Origin: Zoogloea sp.
GTDB lineage: Bacteria; Pseudomonadota; Gammaproteobacteria; Burkholderiales; Rhodocyclaceae
Direction: 5' to 3'
DNA: 64,000 nt
NCBI GenBank assembly: GCA_016703645.1
Contig: JADJBR010000009.1
Coordinates: forward strand, 735,935 to 799,934
Position 1 is the first letter of the stretch. The number at the start of each line of letters is the position of its first letter. Shown here piece after piece: positions 1 to 8,844 of the stretch. The notes under the pieces were generated by a model. That model was not told the origin of the DNA and made no database searches. It saw only the letters and a program-made list of their open reading frames with translations. Position numbers and translations under genes: made by a program.

Positions 1-601
1 AGCCCACGCGCGCCCCGGCCAGACCGAAAAACTTGCCCACCGAGCGCAGCACCACCAGGCCGGGCAGGCCGGCGAGGGGCACCAGGCTGTCAGCCGGGTC
101 CACATCAATGAAGGCTTCGTCGACGATCAGACAGCCACCTCGGGCCGCCAGCTCGGCGTGCCAGGCGAGTAGCCGGGCGCGGGGGAAACGCTGACCATCC
201 GGATTGTTGGGCTGGACGAGCAGCAGGATGTCGGCCTCAGCCAGTGCGGCGGCGATCTCTTCGGCGGAGACGGCCCGGAGCTGATGGCCACGCCAGGCAT
301 GGGGATGTTCCGCATAAGTCGGTGCCAGGGTGAGTACCCGCCCCGGTGCAAAGCAGGCCGGCAGCGCCTGGATGGCGGCCTGGGAGCCCGCCACCGGCAG
401 CAGATGGGGGCTACCGTAATACGCAGCGGCGGCAGCCTCCAGTCCGTCGTCCGTCTCGGGCAGACGCTGCCATACCTCCGGTGCCAGCAGCGGCACAGGG
501 TAGGCATGCGGATTGATACCGGTGGACAGATCCACCCACTCCGCCAGCGGGATGCCATGGCGCCGGGCGGCCTGGCGCAGACGCCCGCCGTGTTCAAGCA
601 T
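1..601 (-). CDS. cobC: L-threonine-O-3-phosphate decarboxylase / cobalamin aminotransferase (partial)
   Basis: PLP-dependent class I/II aminotransferase-fold enzyme of the CobC/CobD (Salmonella naming) family, which makes aminopropanol phosphate for the cobalamin side chain. The translation from ATG at 601 begins MLEHGGRLRQAARRHG, then has the family-typical DLSTGINPHAYP, the PNNPDG substrate/PLP motif and the VDEAF motif. SVGKFFGLAG near the window edge carries the likely PLP-binding lysine. The C-terminal part lies beyond position 1. The ATG overlaps the 3' end of the upstream cbiB-type gene by 8 bases, which indicates translational coupling in a cobalamin operon. Gene names in this pathway differ between organisms; the enzyme family is clear, the symbol less so. 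Confidence 0.85.
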   Translation of the reverse strand, partial: MLEHGGRLRQAARRHGIPLAEWVDLSTGINPHAYPVPLLAPEVWQRLPETDDGLEAAAAAYYGSPHLLPVAGSQAAIQALPACFAPGRVLTLAPTYAEHPHAWRGHQLRAVSAEEIAAALAEADILLLVQPNNPDGQRFPRARLLAWHAELAARGGCLIVDEAFIDVDPADSLVPLAGLPGLVVLRSVGKFFGLAGARVG

Positions 602-1532
602 GGATCAGGGCACTCACTCCCGCCACGGCCAGTACCCACAACCACACACTGTTGTTGACCAGGGCCAGGGCCTTGTCGATGTCGGCGCCCCGGGCCGGTG
701 CGCCGACCCCCAGGGGCGGACGGCTTTCGAGCTGGCCATGGTAGATCGCCGGACCGCCAAGGCACAGGTCCAGGGCACCGGCACCCGCCGCCATCACCGG
801 GCCGGCATTGGGGCTGTCCCAGGCCGGCGCCTGGGTACGCCAGCAGCGCAGGGCATTGGCAGTGTGCCCGAGCAGGGCGTAGCTCAGGGCCGTGAGCCGG
901 GCCGGGATGAAGTTGAGCACATCGTCGATACGCGCGGCGGCCCAACCGAAGCGCAGGTAGCGCTCGGTGCGGTAGCCCCACATGGCATCCAGAGTATTGG
1001 CCAGACGGAACATCAAGGCGCCCGGCCCGCCCAGCAGGGCAAACCAGAACAGGGCACCGAAGACCGCGTCATTGCCATTCTCGAGCACGGACTCCACAGT
1101 CGCCTTGGCCACGCCGGACTCATCCAGCTCCGCCGTATCGCGGGAGACGATCCAGGACAGGCGCTGGCGGGCTCCCGCCAGATCGCCCTGCGCCAGGGGC
1201 GCCGCCACCGCCCGCGCATGCTCGGCCAGGCTTCGCCCCCCCAACGCAAAGTAGAGCAAGCCGATGTCGAGGGCCAATCCCAACCACGCATCCGCCTCCC
1301 GCAATGAACCCGCGAGGGCCACCCAGGGCAGCACGGCTGCGCTCCAGGCCAACAGACCAACACCCCGGTGATTGCCTAACCGGCGCAGGAGGCGCTCGAC
1401 GGCCGCTGCGTAGCGCCCGAACCCGACAAGGGGATGGAAGCGACGCGCCTCCCCCAGGAGACGGTCGAGCAGAAGGCCCAGCAGCATGGGCAGGACAACG
1501 GGAAACAGGGCGGCGAGGAGCAGGGCGAGCAT
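594..1532 (-). CDS. cbiB: Adenosylcobinamide-phosphate synthase, integral membrane
   Basis: 312 residues, the usual length of CbiB/CobD, the membrane enzyme that attaches aminopropanol (phosphate) to adenosylcobyric acid. The N-terminus is a hydrophobic helix followed by LLDRLLGEARRFHPLVGFGR, matching the family's D-x2-x-GEP-RxHPVxxxG signature. Further family motifs are SRDTAELDESGVAKATVES, ENGNDAVFGALFWFALLG and the PARLTALSYAL region. Several hydrophobic segments are present. It is convergently coupled (8-base overlap) to the decarboxylase whose product it uses, and diverges from cobQ across a 39-base gap. No cobalamin riboswitch is visible in that gap. Confidence 0.93.
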   Translation of the reverse strand: MLALLLAALFPVVLPMLLGLLLDRLLGEARRFHPLVGFGRYAAAVERLLRRLGNHRGVGLLAWSAAVLPWVALAGSLREADAWLGLALDIGLLYFALGGRSLAEHARAVAAPLAQGDLAGARQRLSWIVSRDTAELDESGVAKATVESVLENGNDAVFGALFWFALLGGPGALMFRLANTLDAMWGYRTERYLRFGWAAARIDDVLNFIPARLTALSYALLGHTANALRCWRTQAPAWDSPNAGPVMAAGAGALDLCLGGPAIYHGQLESRPPLGVGAPARGADIDKALALVNNSVWLWVLAVAGVSALIHA

Positions 1533-1571
1533 GGGATAATCAAGGGCTTATTGCACCCTGGATTGTAAGTC

Positions 1572-3083
<1,512 letters not shown>

Positions 3084-3114
3084 CCGCTCAACCGCCGCTC
3101 TCTACCATTCTCCC

Positions 3115-3342
3115 ATGGACGCCGATCTCGCCTCTCTCGAACAAAAGCTCGAACAATTGCTCAGCCGTCATGCCGCTGATCACGCCCGGCTGAACAGCCA
3201 GTACGCAAGCGCGCTAACCGAAAAACGCGCATTGCAGGAGCGGGTCGACGCCCTGGAATCCGCCAATCGCGAACTCAATGACAAACTCGGGCTGGTGGGC
3301 AGTCGCCTCGAAGCACTGCTCGCCCGCATCCCGGAGGCCTGA
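3115..3342 (+). CDS. TIGR02449-type small coiled-coil protein (ZapB-like)
   Basis: 75-residue, highly charged protein that is coiled coil for almost its full length (heptads from LEQKLEQLLSRH to RELNDKLGLVGSRLEALL). Small proteins of this type directly precede zapA in many proteobacteria and resemble ZapB in size and structure, so a cell-division role is plausible. The start at 3115 (ATG) is preferred over upstream in-frame codons, which fall inside cobQ. The stop codon ends one base before the zapA ATG, indicating translational coupling. Function is inferred from neighbourhood. Confidence 0.8.
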   Translation: MDADLASLEQKLEQLLSRHAADHARLNSQYASALTEKRALQERVDALESANRELNDKLGLVGSRLEALLARIPEA

Positions 3343-3343
3343 T

Positions 3344-3640
3344 ATGGAACAACTCGACATCAAGCTTCTGGGGCGTGAATACCGCGTCGCCTGCAAGCCC
3401 GAAGAGAAGGATGGGCTGCTGGCAGCCGTCACCTACCTCGACGAAAAAATGCGCGACCTGGCCGACAAGACCAACTCCGCCGGCGAACGCCTGGCCGTGA
3501 TGACGGCCCTCAACATTACTCACGAATTTCTGCAATTTCAGCGTGCCGGCGGGTTTGACATCCCGACGCTCAAGCGTAGAATCGAACGCATCAACAGTCG
3601 TCTCGACGGTGCCCTGGCAGAGCAGGAAACGCTCTTCTAG
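3344..3640 (+). CDS. zapA: Cell division protein ZapA
   Basis: 98 residues, typical for ZapA, the cytosolic FtsZ-ring stabiliser. It has the family N-terminal pattern (MEQLDIKLLGREYRVACKPEE), a central helix LDEKMRDLADKT, the AVMTALNITHEFLQ segment and a C-terminal coiled coil used for dimerisation. GGAGG at 3334-3338 is a good ribosome binding site. The order zapB-like, zapA, ssrS is common in gamma- and betaproteobacteria. Confidence 0.94.
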   Translation: MEQLDIKLLGREYRVACKPEEKDGLLAAVTYLDEKMRDLADKTNSAGERLAVMTALNITHEFLQFQRAGGFDIPTLKRRIERINSRLDGALAEQETLF

Positions 3641-3674
3641 CCCGCGTCAGGTGGCTGAGAAATACAGGTTTGAT

Positions 3675-3857
3675 TAATCCCCTGCGGTGTTGGTCAAGGC
3701 TTAATATTCCTTGAACCAATGTCTACGTGACATGGGTCGCTGCCCATTGAAACCGCTGGTGTGCGCGCTCCTCGTCGAGTGTGCCTGATGCGGAAGGAAT
3801 GCGCCCCCCCTGAACTCCGGTTCAGGATGAAGGCCTGACGGCATGCGCGGGGGACCC
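3675..3857 (+). ncRNA. ssrS: 6S RNA
   Basis: About 180 bases immediately downstream of zapA, the classical ssrS position. The two ends can pair (CCCCTGCG at 3679-3686 with CGCGGGGG at 3846-3853) and the middle contains the expected imperfect long hairpin with a central bubble. 6S RNA binds sigma-70 RNA polymerase holoenzyme in stationary phase. Exact ends are estimated from the closing stem. A covariance-model search would settle the boundaries. Confidence 0.75.
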
Positions 3858-3860
3858 AAC

Positions 3861-3892
3861 AAAAAAGCGCAGATTTCGGTCTGCGCTTTTTT
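3861..3892. terminator. Bidirectional rho-independent terminator
   Basis: Stem GCGCAGA / TCTGCGC around a short TTTCGG loop, flanked by A6 on the left and T6 on the right, so it can end transcription from both sides. It separates the 6S RNA (plus strand) from the cytochrome gene (minus strand). Confidence 0.85.
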
Positions 3893-3958
3893 ACGTCCAT
3901 TTTTTGCGTCCTGCCCCGGCCCGCAGCCCGAAAGGCTACGAACCGGTCTGGAGAAAAC

Positions 3959-4411
3959 TCACTCCGGCGCCTTGAAGCTCGCACCCGCCTTGTTGGCCAG
4001 GAAGGCCACGGCACGCTTCAGCTCATCGTCGGTCAGGTCGGCCGCGCCACCCTTGGGCGGCATCGCGCCCTTGCCGGCAGCGGCAGACTTGGCCAGACCA
4101 TCAAGGCCTGCACCGAGGCGGGGGCCCCAGGCGCCCTTGTCGCCGGCCTTCGGCGCACCGGCAGCACCGCTGTCGTGACAGGCGCCACAGACGGAAGCGT
4201 AAATCTGCTCGCCCTTGCGGCTACCCGGAGCCGCCGCCGGCGCTGCCACCAGGGCAACGCTCGCGACCGGCTGGATCAGCTTGGCCGCCAGTTCTTCATC
4301 GACCGCGGCCTTCTTGCCACAACCCACGAGCTGGGTCGCCATCGCGGCAACACCAAAAGAAAGCGCAATCCGCGCATAGGAACGGACGGGGGAACGACGA
4401 AAATCCGACAT
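3959..4411 (-). CDS. c-type cytochrome, c5-like, exported
   Basis: 150-residue precursor of a small soluble monohaem cytochrome. The N-terminus has a hydrophobic segment (ARIALSFGVAAMATQLVGC) that could be a signal peptide or, with VGC, a lipoprotein signal. The haem site is CGACH and the methionine ligand is in the GAMPPKGG motif, as in cytochrome c5/c555. The ATG at 4411 is preferred over one nine codons upstream because GAGGAA sits just before it. It would carry electrons in the periplasm; the partner is unknown. Confidence 0.88.
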   Translation of the reverse strand: MSDFRRSPVRSYARIALSFGVAAMATQLVGCGKKAAVDEELAAKLIQPVASVALVAAPAAAPGSRKGEQIYASVCGACHDSGAAGAPKAGDKGAWGPRLGAGLDGLAKSAAAGKGAMPPKGGAADLTDDELKRAVAFLANKAGASFKAPE

Positions 4412-4554
4412 GCTGAATTCCTCGAGAACGGGCAAGATTTAGTAAAGCATTGATTATAGCGGGGGTATCCGCTTTCTGTCAGGCAAAGCATGGACTCCGC
4501 CTGCGATTCGCGCTATTCTGCGCGCCTCGCAACGCAAAGTTGCCTGTACTCCGC

Positions 4555-4631
4555 GCGCCCGTAGCTCAGCTGGATAGAGTACTGCCCTCCGAAGGCAGGG
4601 GTCACACGTTCGAATCGTGTCGGGCGCGCCA
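4555..4631 (+). tRNA. tRNA-Arg(CCG)
   Basis: 77 bases with a full cloverleaf: acceptor GCGCCCG/CGGGCGC, anticodon stem CTGCC/GGCAG around loop CTCCGAA (anticodon CCG), T-arm ACACG-TTCGAAT-CGTGT and an encoded CCA end. Its 3' end is the integration target of the island; the 3' portion is repeated at 59035. Confidence 0.97.
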
Positions 4632-4676
4632 AACAAATCAATGGGTTGGATCGAAAGATCTGGCCCATTTTTGTTT
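4620..4676. repeat. attL: island attachment-site direct repeat, left copy
   Basis: The block starts in the tRNA-Arg 3' end (TCGGGCGCGCCA) and continues through AAATCAATGGGTTGGATCG and the hairpin GGATC-GAAA-GATC to a T run. The same block, with three small differences, recurs at 59035-59088. It includes the tRNA terminator (TGGGTTGGATC pairing with GATCTGGCCCA). Together the two copies define an island of about 54.4 kb with the integrase gene beside the intact tRNA, the standard layout for tRNA-targeting tyrosine integrases. Confidence 0.9.
4643..4672 (+). terminator. tRNA-Arg terminator hairpin (within attL)
   Basis: TGGGTTGGATC and GATCTGGCCCA form a long stem with GU pairs around a GAAA tetraloop, followed by a T run. 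The right attachment copy has a C in place of T in the 3' arm, which strengthens the same stem. Confidence 0.75.
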
Positions 4677-4809
4677 CTGGCCCAGCCTTGGCCCAAATTT
4701 GGCCCACCGTTGGCCCATCCGTTTTTCGCCCCGCTCGGCAAACAGGCCGTTTGCCCCGTGCTTCCCTGGCCCACACTTCAGCAGCACACGGGGCGCCCTC
4801 CTCACTTTA

Positions 4810-5058
4810 CTACTCCTTCTCCCCCGCAGACTTGCCTTCGTCCGGAAGGTGCTCGGCGAGTTGCTCGAGTCGACACCCGAAGTAGTCACATAGACGATCA
4901 AGATTGTCCGTCACGGTGCTGTAACCGGGGTGGTTGGCAATCTTGGACAGCGTCATCCGATTGATCCCGGTCTGAGCGGCGACCTCGGTCATCGTGATCA
5001 CTCGTCGTTCGCGGAACTCCTTCTCTGCAATAAGCTCCTTGAGCCTGAACCTGATCAT
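4810..5058 (-). CDS. XRE/Cro-type helix-turn-helix regulator
   Basis: 82-residue protein with a single Xre-like helix-turn-helix: ITMTEVAAQTGINRMTLSKIANHP, then a conserved LDRLCDYFGCRLEQLAEHLP that resembles the short Cro/CI-type (HTH_26) regulators. The ATG at 5058 with AGGTG upstream is preferred over the GTG three codons earlier. It is divergent from the small DNA-binding protein and integrase genes, so it probably controls the shared intergenic region at 5068-5201. No enzymatic domain is present. Confidence 0.85.
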   Translation of the reverse strand: MIRFRLKELIAEKEFRERRVITMTEVAAQTGINRMTLSKIANHPGYSTVTDNLDRLCDYFGCRLEQLAEHLPDEGKSAGEKE

Positions 5059-5113
5059 GACTTGCACCTGAGTCTGTTTAGTGGCGGATGATAAGAAATA
5101 TTATCGCTTGCTG

Positions 5114-5142
5114 TTGACATTGCGCATAGAGGTGATTAAATT
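5114..5142 (+). promoter_or_regulatory. Probable sigma-70 promoter for the integrase operon
   Basis: TTGACA at 5114-5119, 17 bases, then TAAATT at 5137-5142. It overlaps an inverted repeat, TGATTAA at 5133-5139 and TTAATCA at 5159-5165, a plausible operator for the divergent Cro-type regulator. Confidence 0.6.
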
Positions 5143-5201
5143 TGTTATCAGGTGATCGTTAATCAAGACCACCGATCCGATTAATAATCAAGGAGCAAGT
5201 C

Positions 5202-5438
5202 ATGGAACTGACCTACCTCACCACCGACGAGTTGTCGGAGCGCATCAAGTACGACCCACGGACGATCCGGGAACGTCTGAAAGACAGCGTGTTGATCGAA
5301 GGGACGCACTACATCCGCCCGTTTGGTGGCCGGAAAATTCTTTACATCTGGGAGCACATCAAGCGCGACATGGGCCTGAAGTCGGCTGAAAGCCACTTTG
5401 CTATCCCGATGGCGAATGGAGGTGTCTGCCATGGGTAG
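5202..5438 (+). CDS. Small DNA-binding protein, possible excisionase / recombination directionality factor
   Basis: 78 residues. It begins MELTYLTTDELSERIKYDPRTIRERLKDS, a winged-helix/MerR-like first-helix arrangement seen in AlpA and phage excisionases, followed by GTHYIRPFGGRKILYIWEHI, which looks like the wing and a last helix. The preceding AAGGAG is a clear ribosome binding site. It overlaps the integrase start by 8 bases. Position and size suggest it controls integrase direction or binds the att region; this role is inferred. Confidence 0.7.
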   Translation: MELTYLTTDELSERIKYDPRTIRERLKDSVLIEGTHYIRPFGGRKILYIWEHIKRDMGLKSAESHFAIPMANGGVCHG

Positions 5439-6669
5439 CATTCGCAAACACGGCCAGACTGGTGCGCTGTTCTTCGACTTTCGTTATGAGGGCGCTCGCT
5501 GTCGGGAGTACACGACACTTCCGGACACGGCAGCCAACAAAAAGAAGATGGAGAAGGTCTTGAAGATGCTCGAAGCCGACATCGCCGCCGGCACCTTCGA
5601 CTACCGACGCTACTTCCCGGCCAGCAAGAACGCCGCCCGCTTCGACGCCGCACCGGCCGTCAGCGTTGCCGTGACCGTCACCGCGCCGAGCGCGCCCATG
5701 GTCGCCCCGACGCCCCTCTTCAAGGACTTCGCGGAAACCTGGTATTTGGAGAAGGAGGTGGAGTGGCGCAAGTCCCACCGGATCACCGTCCGACGGGAAC
5801 TCGACAGCCTGCTTTCCCGCTTCGGGGAGAAGGCGGTCGGCCAGATCACCAAGGCTGACGTACTTGCCTACCGCGCCGAACTCGGCAAAGTGACTGCGCG
5901 GGGCAAGGAAACGAAGTTGTCTGCTGCACGGATCAACAAGATGCTGAACCCGCTCAGGCAAATCCTCAACGAAGCGGCCGACCGCTTTAATTTTCCCACG
6001 CCTTGCCAGAACATCAAACAGCTGCGCATCAAGCGCACCGATGTGGATCCCTTCTCCCTCGAGGACGTGCGCTCCATCCTCGCCACGGTGCGGGAGGACT
6101 TCCGCGACTACTTCACCGTGCGCTTCTTCACCGGGATGCGCACCGGCGAGGTGGATGGGCTGAAGTGGAAGTACGTGGATTTCGAGCGCCGGCTGATCCT
6201 CGTGCGGGAAACGGTGGTCCTCGGCGACGAGGAGTACACCAAGACCGACGGCTCGCAGCGGGACATCCAGATGAGCCAGCTCGTCTTTGAGGCCTTGAAG
6301 CGCCAGCAGGCCGCGACCGGCAAGGTGTCGGAGTTCGTGTTCTGCAACCGGCTCGGCAAGCCCCTTGACCACAAGAACGTGACGAACCGGGTCTGGTATC
6401 CCCTCCTCCGTCACCTGGGGCTCAAGAAGCGACGGCCCTACCAGTGCCGGCACACGGCGGCCACCCTGTGGCTCGCCGCCGGCGAGGCGCCGGAGTGGAT
6501 CGCGCGGCAGCTCGGCCACACGACGACCGAGATGCTGTTCCGGGTCTATTCCCGCTACGTCCCCAACCTGACTCGCCGGGATGGTTCGGCCTTCGAGCGC
6601 CTGATCACCCAGTCGATTGCCGACACCCCCTTGCCCGTGAATCCCGTCGAGGAGCCCCGCCATGTCTGA
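5431..6669 (+). CDS. int: Tyrosine-recombinase integrase of the island
   Basis: 412 residues, typical for a tRNA-targeting phage/GI integrase. The N-terminal arm-binding part begins MGSIRKHGQTGALFFDFR. A SAM-like core-binding domain follows (FAETWYLEKEVEWRKSHRITV). In the catalytic domain R237 is in TGMRTGEVDGLKW, R340-H341 in YQCRHTAATLW, a GH dipeptide in RQLGHTTTEM and the tyrosine nucleophile in FRVYSRYVPN. The HxxR histidine is a tyrosine, a substitution also found in other phage integrases. GGAGGTG before the ATG at 5431 supports this start over 5398. It probably integrates the island at tRNA-Arg. Confidence 0.93.
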   Translation: MGSIRKHGQTGALFFDFRYEGARCREYTTLPDTAANKKKMEKVLKMLEADIAAGTFDYRRYFPASKNAARFDAAPAVSVAVTVTAPSAPMVAPTPLFKDFAETWYLEKEVEWRKSHRITVRRELDSLLSRFGEKAVGQITKADVLAYRAELGKVTARGKETKLSAARINKMLNPLRQILNEAADRFNFPTPCQNIKQLRIKRTDVDPFSLEDVRSILATVREDFRDYFTVRFFTGMRTGEVDGLKWKYVDFERRLILVRETVVLGDEEYTKTDGSQRDIQMSQLVFEALKRQQAATGKVSEFVFCNRLGKPLDHKNVTNRVWYPLLRHLGLKKRRPYQCRHTAATLWLAAGEAPEWIARQLGHTTTEMLFRVYSRYVPNLTRRDGSAFERLITQSIADTPLPVNPVEEPRHV

Positions 6670-7636
6670 TGCCCGCAAAACTGAGTTTCACCTGAACCAG
6701 CTGCCCCAGCCGGATCACGTCATTGACCGCCTGCCGCCGGTCTTCCGGATCCAGTCGATCGAGCGCCTGCCCTTCGACGAGCGCAACCTGCTCAACGTGG
6801 CGGTCGTCTTCCACGAACGGGCAGTGCTGCGCGTCGAATGGCTGTGCCGCCATCCGGACAGCCGGCTGACCGTCGGCAGCCTCGTGTCGATCCGCTGGCT
6901 GGGTCGGCCGACCAGCACCCTGGGGGCGATCCGGATCGCTCGGCTGGTGAAGCTCGAACGGCCCGAGGCGAGCTTGAACCCCTTCGACACGGTGCCCCAC
7001 GCCTGGGTCCGGGATCGGGAGCTCGTCGCGCGGGCAGGGCGCTTCTGGGAAAGCCTGAGCCGGCCGCTGCAGCACCTTTTCAACGCGGTGTTCTGGGAGC
7101 CGCGGCGCTTCCAGCGTTATCTCGAGGGGCCGAGTTCGCTCCAGGGGCATCACAACGGCCGTAACGGCAACTTTCGCCATGCGCTGGAAGTTGCCGAGCG
7201 GGCCCGTACCCTCGGTAGCCATCACGCGGAGGTGCATCTGCCTGTGCTGATCGCGGCGAGCCTGCTCCACGACGCGGGTAAGGCCGAAGAGTACAAGTTC
7301 AATCCGGTGCGGTGCCGCTACGAGATGACGGAACGCGGGGCGCTGCTGGGCCACAAGCATACGATTCTCGAGTGGATCGCCGCGGCCCGGGCCCAGCACC
7401 GGGTGATCGTGCCGGAGGCCCATTACCTGGCGCTCCTTCATGCGATCACCGCCGCCAAGGGGGCGCCCGACTGGCTGGGGCTGCGGGAGCCCCTGAGCCT
7501 GGACGCCCACATCCTGTCGACGGTGGACCGCCTCTCGGGCCAGGCCGATCTGGTCAGCCGCCACGCCGCGCGGGACGGGGGCTTCGGTGCCTATCACCGC
7601 CACCTGGGCGGACGGCCTTACGTCGTGCGGGAGTAA
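6662..7636 (+). CDS. HD-domain protein with N-terminal OB-like domain (YhaM-like)
   Basis: 324 residues. The first 110 look like a beta-rich nucleic-acid-binding (OB-type) domain (FRIQSIERLPFDERNLLNVAVVF). The C-terminal half is an HD metal-dependent phosphohydrolase: GHHNGRNGNFRHALEVAERA, then SLLHDAGKAEEYKF with the HD pair, then GHKHTILEWIAAA and a distal histidine-containing helix. This domain order matches the YhaM 3'-5' exoribonuclease family; MobH/TraI_2 relaxases share only the HD part. It overlaps the integrase stop by 8 bases and so is co-translated with it, suggesting a role in element processing or maintenance. Activity is inferred. Confidence 0.75.
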   Translation: MSDARKTEFHLNQLPQPDHVIDRLPPVFRIQSIERLPFDERNLLNVAVVFHERAVLRVEWLCRHPDSRLTVGSLVSIRWLGRPTSTLGAIRIARLVKLERPEASLNPFDTVPHAWVRDRELVARAGRFWESLSRPLQHLFNAVFWEPRRFQRYLEGPSSLQGHHNGRNGNFRHALEVAERARTLGSHHAEVHLPVLIAASLLHDAGKAEEYKFNPVRCRYEMTERGALLGHKHTILEWIAAARAQHRVIVPEAHYLALLHAITAAKGAPDWLGLREPLSLDAHILSTVDRLSGQADLVSRHAARDGGFGAYHRHLGGRPYVVRE

Positions 7637-7768
7637 GGTTGGCTGCGCAGCCCCGACCCACCCGCGGCGGCGCCCGCAGCTCGCTTAGGAAATCGAGACG
7701 TTTCGCTATGCTGTTCCGGACAGCGGACGTCCCGTCATTCCACCCTTCGTAATTGCTTGGAGATTCTC

Positions 7769-8335
7769 ATGGATCAACATGATGACCGCGCTCGTCCTCG
7801 ATCTCGGACCCTGCGTGGCACCTGTATCACCCTAACCGTCGATCTCGCCAATCCGCGCCTGATCGGCGTCTGGAAGTGGAACTTTGAAGAGGCCAGTCGC
7901 CGCCTGTACGCGGTGTGCGTCTATGCGCCCAACGTCCTGCGGGATGCCTACCCCCTGGAGGAATTGGAATATCTGAAGGACTGCATCGCGCAGCAGGGCC
8001 ACAAGGTCGAGAAGATGATCGACTGGACGCGGACCCAGCTCGACGCCGCCGGCCTGCAGGTGGGCGAATCTGGCCGGGTCGAGCTTTTGAGCGCCGATAT
8101 CCGCCCGCCCCTGGCGAGCGCTTACGCGGACCTCTTCCTCCGCGCCGATCTCGCCATCCAGCTGCTGGACGCCCTGTGGGTACAGCGGGCACTGACCGAC
8201 GCGGGCCACGCGGAGCGGACCGGGGCGATGCGCCGCGCACCGCTCAGTGTCCTGGGTGCGATCCTGCGGATGCATGCGCGGTGCCGGGCGCACATCGAGG
8301 CGCTGTACCGACAACGGGAGTCGGGGCCGACATAG
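7769..8335 (+). CDS. Conserved hypothetical island protein
   Basis: 188 residues, predicted cytosolic and alpha-helical after a short beta segment (LRGTCITLTVDLANPR). I cannot assign it to a family with confidence. The size and the pattern of a helical middle with LASAYADLFLRADLAIQLLDAL faintly recall PFL_4669/DUF1845-type proteins of integrative elements, which should be tested by profile search. GGAG eight bases before the ATG at 7769 decides the start. It is separated from the HD gene by about 130 bases and converges on the XRE regulator. Confidence 0.6.
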   Translation: MDQHDDRARPRSRTLRGTCITLTVDLANPRLIGVWKWNFEEASRRLYAVCVYAPNVLRDAYPLEELEYLKDCIAQQGHKVEKMIDWTRTQLDAAGLQVGESGRVELLSADIRPPLASAYADLFLRADLAIQLLDALWVQRALTDAGHAERTGAMRRAPLSVLGAILRMHARCRAHIEALYRQRESGPT

Positions 8336-8352
8336 ACGGCGTGTAACCAGGC

Positions 8353-8667
8353 TCAGGCGCTTTGGAGGGTCTCGAGCTGGGTGATCAACTGGCGGAGCTG
8401 GTCCCGGGAGCACCCTCCCAAGAGCCGGATCAGTTCCGCCAGGTCGTCATCCGGCTCGTACAAGCAGGAGACCGGAACACTCAGTTCTGCGGCCAGCCGC
8501 TGCGCCGTCTGCACGTCCGGCACATGCTTGCCCCGCTCGTACTGGTTGATCCGCGCACTGGCAACGAACTGGTCAATCCCGGCCAGGATGCCGAGCTGCT
8601 TTTGCGATACGCCTCTCGCCTCCCGGGCCGCCCGTAGCCGCCTGGCAAACACTGACTTCTCTTCCAT
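8353..8667 (-). CDS. XRE-family helix-turn-helix repressor
   Basis: 104 residues. A canonical HTH_3 domain covers residues 8-68: FARRLRAAREARGVSQKQLG, then INQYERGKHVPDVQTAQRLAAEL, then VPVSCLYEPDD. The C-terminal helix ELIRLLGGCSRDQLRQLITQL may dimerise. Two near-perfect palindromes lie just upstream of its start, between it and the divergent lipoprotein gene, so autoregulation and control of the lipoprotein operon are likely. Confidence 0.9.
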   Translation of the reverse strand: MEEKSVFARRLRAAREARGVSQKQLGILAGIDQFVASARINQYERGKHVPDVQTAQRLAAELSVPVSCLYEPDDDLAELIRLLGGCSRDQLRQLITQLETLQSA

Positions 8668-8689
8668 CCCCGTCCCCCGCGCTTGAGGA

Positions 8690-8738
8690 CTAAGAGATTC
8701 TTAGGAAGGACGCCTATGGCATACTAAGGAATCCTTAG
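8690..8738. promoter_or_regulatory. Two palindromic operators, CTAAGAGATTCTTAG and CTAAGGAATCCTTAG
   Basis: The palindromes lie at 8690-8704 and 8724-8738, with centres 34 bases apart (about three helical turns). They share half-sites CTAAG/CTTAG and sit in the divergent intergenic region between the XRE gene and the lipoprotein gene. This arrangement is typical of a CI/Cro-like repressor that binds cooperatively. Confidence 0.8.
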
Positions 8739-8844
8739 CTTTGTTGTCATAAGACCCACCCAACCCGGGCCTCCGTGGCTTTTGACTGCGACGAAGTTCG
8801 CTCACACGACGGCCCACACATTGAATATCAATAAGGATCAAACC

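Noticed and set aside
127-981. Long minus-strand open frame across the two cobalamin genes
   Set aside because: It overlaps cbiB and cobC in another frame and has arginine/proline-rich composition typical of high-GC shadow frames; both real genes show family motifs.
1533-1571. Cobalamin riboswitch between cbiB and cobQ
   Set aside because: The gap is only 39 bases, far too short for the aptamer.
5401-6678. 425-codon frame opposite the integrase
   Set aside because: Antisense shadow; the integrase has catalytic motifs and a ribosome binding site.
6662-7636. HD protein as a MobH/TraI relaxase
   Set aside because: Only the HD part is shared; the N-terminal domain looks OB-like and no relaxase or type IV secretion genes are nearby.
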